NCBI GenBank assembly: GCA_963931435.1
Contig: OZ007012.1
Span: 1,426,001 to 1,490,000 of the forward strand
DNA from: Coprousia sp963931435
GTDB lineage: Bacteria > Actinomycetota > Coriobacteriia > Coriobacteriales > Coriobacteriaceae
Direction: 5' to 3'
Length of the DNA stretch: 64,000 nucleotides
The notes beneath the pieces are model-generated. The model was not told where the DNA came from, did not search any database, and saw only the letters and a list, made by a program, of their open reading frames with translations. How positions within the stretch are numbered: position 1 is the stretch's first letter; every line of letters starts with the position of its first letter. Shown piece by piece: positions 60,746-64,000 of the stretch. The position numbers were made by a program, and so were the translations under genes.

Positions 60746-61164
60746 TGCCCTTTTGGAAGCCGATGCGCACGTTAGCCCGCGGAGTTCTGACCGTAACCTT
60801 TGCGCTCGCTGCCGCAGGGAGCCTTGGCGGATGCTCTACGGGCGGCTGGGGCGCTGTCATCCGCTCGAGCATCGACCGCCTCATCCCCCAGCCCGAGGTC
60901 GTCCGCTATGCCCGCACGCCGGCGGCGGGGAGCCATGTCGACGCCTATGCCGACGCCACGGGGGCGGGCACCAACTACGTCTATCTGGTGGAGGCGGCCA
61001 GCGCCCAAGGCGACGTGCGCAAACTCCAGCTCATCTACTTCGGCGCCGAGGCGGACGGGACGGCCTGGCTGGAGGTTGAGAGCAAAGGCGGCACCGGCGT
61101 GCGCTACCGCGCGATCGACGAGGGGGACGTCCCTGCAGCAGCGGCAGAATCGCTTGCAGGCTGA
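60745..61164 (+). CDS. YxeA-like (DUF1093) lipoprotein
   Basis: 139 residues. Signal peptide ending AAAGSLGGCSTG (lipobox LGGC, Cys about 30). The mature part has VRYARTPAAGSHVDAYADAT, LQLIYFGAEADGTAWLEVES and VRYRAIDEGDVPAAAAESL, matching YxeA, the small secreted protein that accompanies Bacillus YxdLM bacteriocin-stress transporters. Translation coupled to the upstream permease (TGATG). Completes a four-gene operon. Decayed genes follow. Confidence 0.8.
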   Translation: MPFWKPMRTLARGVLTVTFALAAAGSLGGCSTGGWGAVIRSSIDRLIPQPEVVRYARTPAAGSHVDAYADATGAGTNYVYLVEAASAQGDVRKLQLIYFGAEADGTAWLEVESKGGTGVRYRAIDEGDVPAAAAESLAG

Positions 61165-61279
61165 ACACCAACCCGCGCAGCCCGGAACGTCGGCGGTGAG
61201 CCGCATCCCGTACGACGGATGGGACAACAGGGCAGAATCAAAACCGACAGGGCGACCTACCATTCGGGAGCGTGATGGC

Positions 61280-61446
61280 ATGCCGGCTATCTCCCTCTTC
61301 CTGGGAATCAAGATTACCGTGTACTTGACGACTATGGCCCTCCGCACTTCCGCGCCGAATATGCCGGCTTCAAAGCGCTGTTTGATATCCGGCATGGCTG
61401 CGTAATGAGCGGGTCACTCCCCAGCCGCCAGCTCAAATTCATGTAA
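61280..61446 (+). pseudogene. DUF4160 gene remnant with one-base deletion and early stop
   Basis: MPAISLFLGIKITVY is in frame from the ATG at 61280 (after GGGAGCG). The next codon lacks one base (TT at 61325-61326); restoring it gives FDDYGPPHFRAEYAGFKALF, the unmistakable DUF4160 core, up to PSRQLKF. The frame then stops at 61444-61446, about 25 residues before the family's usual AW...HREEL...W ending. Frameshifted and truncated, so non-functional. DUF4160 genes normally precede a DUF2442 gene, as here. The 61165-61279 stretch before it shows nothing recognisable. Confidence 0.75.
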
Positions 61447-61456
61447 GGAGCCCACA

Positions 61457-61753
61457 ATGGATTACCAGCCCGTTGTCATCCAAGCCGTTCCCGGTCCTAG
61501 ATAAACCGTGTACGCCTCTTTTTCCGATGGCTCCATACATCATGTCGACGTGCAACCCCTGATCGAGCGCGGTAGGATCTTCGCCACGCTCGCAGACGAT
61601 GCCCTCTTCTCAAGTCGGCTCACCGTCCTCAACGACACCGTTGCCTGGGATATCGCCGGCAACCGCGACGAAACCCGCTGCATCGACCTCGACCCATGGC
61701 AGCTCTATCAAAACTCGCCTGCTGTCCCTGACCCCTTGAACCCCGCCGCATAG
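61457..61753 (+). pseudogene. DUF2442 gene interrupted by an in-frame TAA
   Basis: The ATG at 61457 has AAGGAG 6 nt upstream. The frame reads MDYQPVVIQAVPGPR, then TAA (61502-61504), then directly on in the same frame with TVYASFSDGSIHHVDVQPLI and FATLADDALFSSRLTVLNDT to the stop at 61751-61753. DUF2442 proteins have Tyr or Trp at the stop position (a P-x-Y-T-L-x-V-x-F-S-DG pattern), so one point change from TAC/TAT explains it. About 80 residues downstream of the stop are intact, indicating recent decay. Confidence 0.78.
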
Positions 61754-61805
61754 CCAACCCCCTAGGGAGACGCTGATACAGCGCTCACCCCGCTGCCGCG
61801 CTGCA

Positions 61806-61826
61806 CCGTTATGGTTTCGTTAGACA
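61806..61826 (+). promoter_or_regulatory. Response-regulator binding box B (autoregulatory), with -10
   Basis: CCGTTATGGTTTCGTTAGA, matching box A at 58172 in 17 of 19 positions. TATCAT (61834-61839) follows 7 bp later, so the box covers the -35 position, the class II activator layout. The start codon of the response regulator is at 61873. Confidence 0.78.
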
Positions 61827-61872
61827 TTCCCGGTATCATTGCCTGCGGTATCGAAACGCGGCGAAGGGCGGC

Positions 61873-62547
61873 ATGATGGCGCGCATCCTCTGCATAGACG
61901 ACGAGCAGGCGGTCCTCGATGCGCTCGAGCGCGTGCTCCGGCGCGACGGGCACGCCGTGGAGACCACCGCCGACCCGGCCTCCGTCCCCGCGCGCGACCT
62001 GGCGCGCATCGACCTCATCCTCTGCGACGTGATGATGCCCGGCCTCGACGGCTTCGAGCTCGTCCGGCAGATCCGCCCGCGCTTCGACGGGCCGATCCTC
62101 TTCCTCACCGCCAAGATGGCCGAGGAGGACGCCGTGACCGGCTACGGCCTGGGTGCCGACGACTACATCCGCAAGCCCTTCGGCGCCGCCGAGCTGCGCG
62201 CCAAAGTGGCCGCGCACCTGCGGCGCGAGCACCGCGAGCGCACCCACGCCCTCAGCTTCGGTGCAGCGGGCGAGGTGCGGCTCGATCTCGGTGCCAAGCA
62301 GGTGAGCGTCGGCGGCGCGCGCATCGCCCTCACCCCCACCGAGTACGAGATCGTGGAGCTCCTGGCGCGGCGGCGCGGCCAGGTGCTCTCGCGCGCACAG
62401 ATCCGCGAGGCGCTCTTCAGGTGGGATCGCGAGGCCGATGACGCCGCGATCTCGATGCACGTGAGCCGCGCCCGCAAGAAGCTCGCCGCCGCGGGCGCCG
62501 ACCCGATCGCGACCGTCTGGGGAATGGGGTACAGATGGCAGCTGTAG
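61873..62547 (+). CDS. Response regulator, OmpR family
   Basis: 224 residues. Receiver ARILCIDDEQAVLDALERVL, phospho-Asp in LILCDVMMPGLDGFELVRQI, ILFLTAKMAEEDAV, and Lys in DDYIRKPFGAAELRAKV. The winged helix has IALTPTEYEIVELLARRRGQ and ISMHVSRARKKL ... WGMGYRWQL. GAAGGGCGG precedes the ATGATG. The last 13 nt overlap the kinase start. Likely recognises the CCGTTA boxes at 58172 and 61806. Confidence 0.95.
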   Translation: MMARILCIDDEQAVLDALERVLRRDGHAVETTADPASVPARDLARIDLILCDVMMPGLDGFELVRQIRPRFDGPILFLTAKMAEEDAVTGYGLGADDYIRKPFGAAELRAKVAAHLRREHRERTHALSFGAAGEVRLDLGAKQVSVGGARIALTPTEYEIVELLARRRGQVLSRAQIREALFRWDREADDAAISMHVSRARKKLAAAGADPIATVWGMGYRWQL

Positions 62548-64000
62548 CAAAGCGGCCGCATGCGGGCCGGGGCATGCCGCTCGCGCTCGTCATCGTTCGG
62601 TACTTCGCCTACGTGGTCGCCGGACTCGGGGCGGTGTGGCTCGCGACCTTCCTCATCTTTTCCGCCACCATGAACATGGGGCTGGTCTGGTCGGCCAACT
62701 ACGGCCCCTCCCATGTGGACGAGACGGCCGCGCTCGTGCGCGCGGGCTCCTTCACGGCGGAGCGCATCCCCACGGCCTACCGCTACGCGCGCCTCGCCTC
62801 CGACGGCTCGGTCATCGCGACCGATCTTGACGAGAAGCACCTCGAGCGGGCGCTCATCGTGGTGGACGAGCGCTTCGGGGGCGTCTCTGGGCTGGGCGGC
62901 GCCGACGACCCGGCGCAGATCACCGGGCAGGATGGCACCACCTACGCGGCCTTCGCGCTCGCCGATGGCACCGCATGCATCCTCACCTGCACCTACATGC
63001 CGCAGTTCGCCGACCGCGCGCTCGCCGGTGCCCTGCCCAACCCGCAGGACCTGATGCTCGCCGGCGGCGTCGCGGGGAGCATCGCCGCCGTGGCGCTCAT
63101 CGCCCGCCGCGCGAGCCGCGTCCTCGCGCGCAAGATGGCGCCCCTCGCCGAGGCCGCGCGGCGCATCGGCGCGCAGGACCTCGACCACGCGCTCGTGCCG
63201 GACGGCGCGGCGGCGGGCGGCGTGCGCGAGGTGAACGAGGTGCTCGCCGCCATGGACGCCATGCGCGCCTCGCTCAAGGACGCGCTCGAGGCGCGCTGGG
63301 CCGCCGAGCAACGCGAGCGCGAGCAGGTGGCCGCGCTCGCCCACGACCTCAAGACGCCCCTCACCGTGGTGCGCGCGAACGCGGAGTTCGTGTCGGAGGA
63401 GGCCGGTGAGCTTGCGGCGCGCGTCGACGACGCGGCCGAGCGCCTCGCCGAGGTCGCCGCGGCGGCACACGACGCCGCAGCGGGTGCCAAGCGGCTCGAC
63501 GGCTATGTGCACCTGCTCATCGAGGCCTCAAGGGGCGCGGCGACCGTGAACGCGACCAAAGACGTCGCTGTCACGGCGCTCTTCGACGCCATCGAGGACC
63601 AGGGCCGCTCCCTCGCCCGCACCGCCGGCCTCGCGTTCGACGCCGAGCTGGCACCCGATGCGGACGGTGCGCGCCTCGTCGCCGACCGGGACGCCCTCGA
63701 GCGCGCGGTCATGAACGTCGTCTCCAACGCCTGCGACCACGCGCGCACCGAGGTGCGCGTGCGCTTCGTGCTCGATCGCGAAGGCGCCGAGGCGGGCCCC
63801 ACCGGCTCTGAACGAGCATCCGAAGGCCCCGAACCTGCGTCGCGCTACGCAGCGTCCGCCGAACCTCGACCTACCCTCGTCATCACCGTCGAAGACGATG
63901 GGGCCGGCTTCTCCCCGGCCGCCCTCGTCCACGGCTGCGAGCGCTTCTTCCGCGACGATGCGGCGCGCTCGAGCGGCGGTGCGAGAGAGAGCGCGGGCGC
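62535..64000 (+). CDS. Sensor histidine kinase (3' end beyond the window)
   Basis: At least 488 residues, running off the right edge. Start ATG 62535, MAAVAKRPHAGRGMPLALVIVRYFAYV, overlaps the regulator gene by 13 nt. Two membrane spans (about 20-45 and 173-195, LAGGVAGSIAAVALIARRA) bound an external domain of about 125 residues. A HAMP-like segment (MAPLAEAARRIGAQDLDHALVPD) precedes the H-box AALAHDLKTPLTVVRANAEF, N-box AVMNVVSNACDHARTEVRV and G1 VEDDGAGFSP. An insert of about 20 low-complexity residues separates N and G1. The external domain is large enough to bind a ligand, unlike BceS-type intramembrane kinases, so it could sense a peptide directly. Confidence 0.92.
   Translation, partial: MAAVAKRPHAGRGMPLALVIVRYFAYVVAGLGAVWLATFLIFSATMNMGLVWSANYGPSHVDETAALVRAGSFTAERIPTAYRYARLASDGSVIATDLDEKHLERALIVVDERFGGVSGLGGADDPAQITGQDGTTYAAFALADGTACILTCTYMPQFADRALAGALPNPQDLMLAGGVAGSIAAVALIARRASRVLARKMAPLAEAARRIGAQDLDHALVPDGAAAGGVREVNEVLAAMDAMRASLKDALEARWAAEQREREQVAALAHDLKTPLTVVRANAEFVSEEAGELAARVDDAAERLAEVAAAAHDAAAGAKRLDGYVHLLIEASRGAATVNATKDVAVTALFDAIEDQGRSLARTAGLAFDAELAPDADGARLVADRDALERAVMNVVSNACDHARTEVRVRFVLDREGAEAGPTGSERASEGPEPASRYAASAEPRPTLVITVEDDGAGFSPAALVHGCERFFRDDAARSSGGARESAG

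Overview
The window reads as chromosome from a high-GC, anaerobic, Gram-positive bacterium of the class Coriobacteriia (Collinsella/Olsenella-like; this is inference). The reasons are GC-rich coding sequence combined with gene families and signals usually seen in low-GC Gram-positives: a BglG-type antiterminator with RAT sites, a lysine riboswitch, a CGAACATATGTTC-type SOS box, NrdR-type boxes before an anaerobic ribonucleotide reductase, a reverse rubrerythrin, a PerR-like regulator and VanRS-like two-component genes. Coding is dense, many genes overlap by 4-13 nt, GTG/TTG starts occur, and several promoters have a good -10 (often TATAATGG) with a weak -35. No tRNA, rRNA, insertion sequence, prophage or CRISPR array is visible.

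Layout. 1-855: 5' part of a BglG/LicT-family antiterminator with its own promoter, two RAT sites and a terminator. 856-11335: an almost complete acetyl-branch diaminopimelate (DAP)/lysine set. An M20 amidohydrolase diverges from lysA-dapA-dapB-dapH, which sits behind a lysine riboswitch. An aminotransferase that could complete the branch lies further on, after a nucleoid-associated protein, a DUF2974 hydrolase and L-lactate dehydrogenase. 11578-17020: NAD synthetase and three glycosyltransferases. 17162-19639: two proteins of unknown function with low-complexity segments. 19672-24015: EttA, a HicAB toxin-antitoxin pair of different base composition, TcdA and a TatD-family nuclease. 24090-27578: two HAD phosphatases and glucose-6-phosphate isomerase.

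27720-29804 is an SOS-controlled Y-family polymerase plus YolD-like pair. It is followed by an iron alcohol dehydrogenase, endonuclease IV, a ferredoxin-like aldo/keto reductase, a previously missable 45-residue membrane peptide, RNase HI, a Gfo/Idh oxidoreductase, acylphosphatase, a PerR-like regulator, an FKBP/SlyD-like isomerase, a YgjP-like metallopeptidase fold protein, FolB and an HD-domain protein. 39791-42689 is nrdG and nrdD with a pair of NrdR boxes spaced 31 bp centre to centre. 43273-46270 holds a membrane-anchored C39-like peptidase and a VanRS-like two-component system. Then come a cation-diffusion transporter, reverse rubrerythrin, a monofunctional transglycosylase, a TetM/EF-G-like GTPase, a universal stress protein and an amylosucrase-like GH13 enzyme carrying a roughly 140-residue histone-H1-like tail.

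54600-57499 is a zinc alcohol dehydrogenase divergent from a TetR regulator, then a CaCA antiporter. 57645-64000 is a lipoprotein gene followed by what looks like one antibiotic/bacteriocin response module: an ABC ATPase, two MutE/MutG-like permeases, a YxeA-like lipoprotein, a decayed DUF4160/DUF2442 pair, and a response regulator/histidine kinase pair running off the right end. A near-identical direct-repeat box stands before both the transporter operon and the regulator gene, which ties the two halves together.
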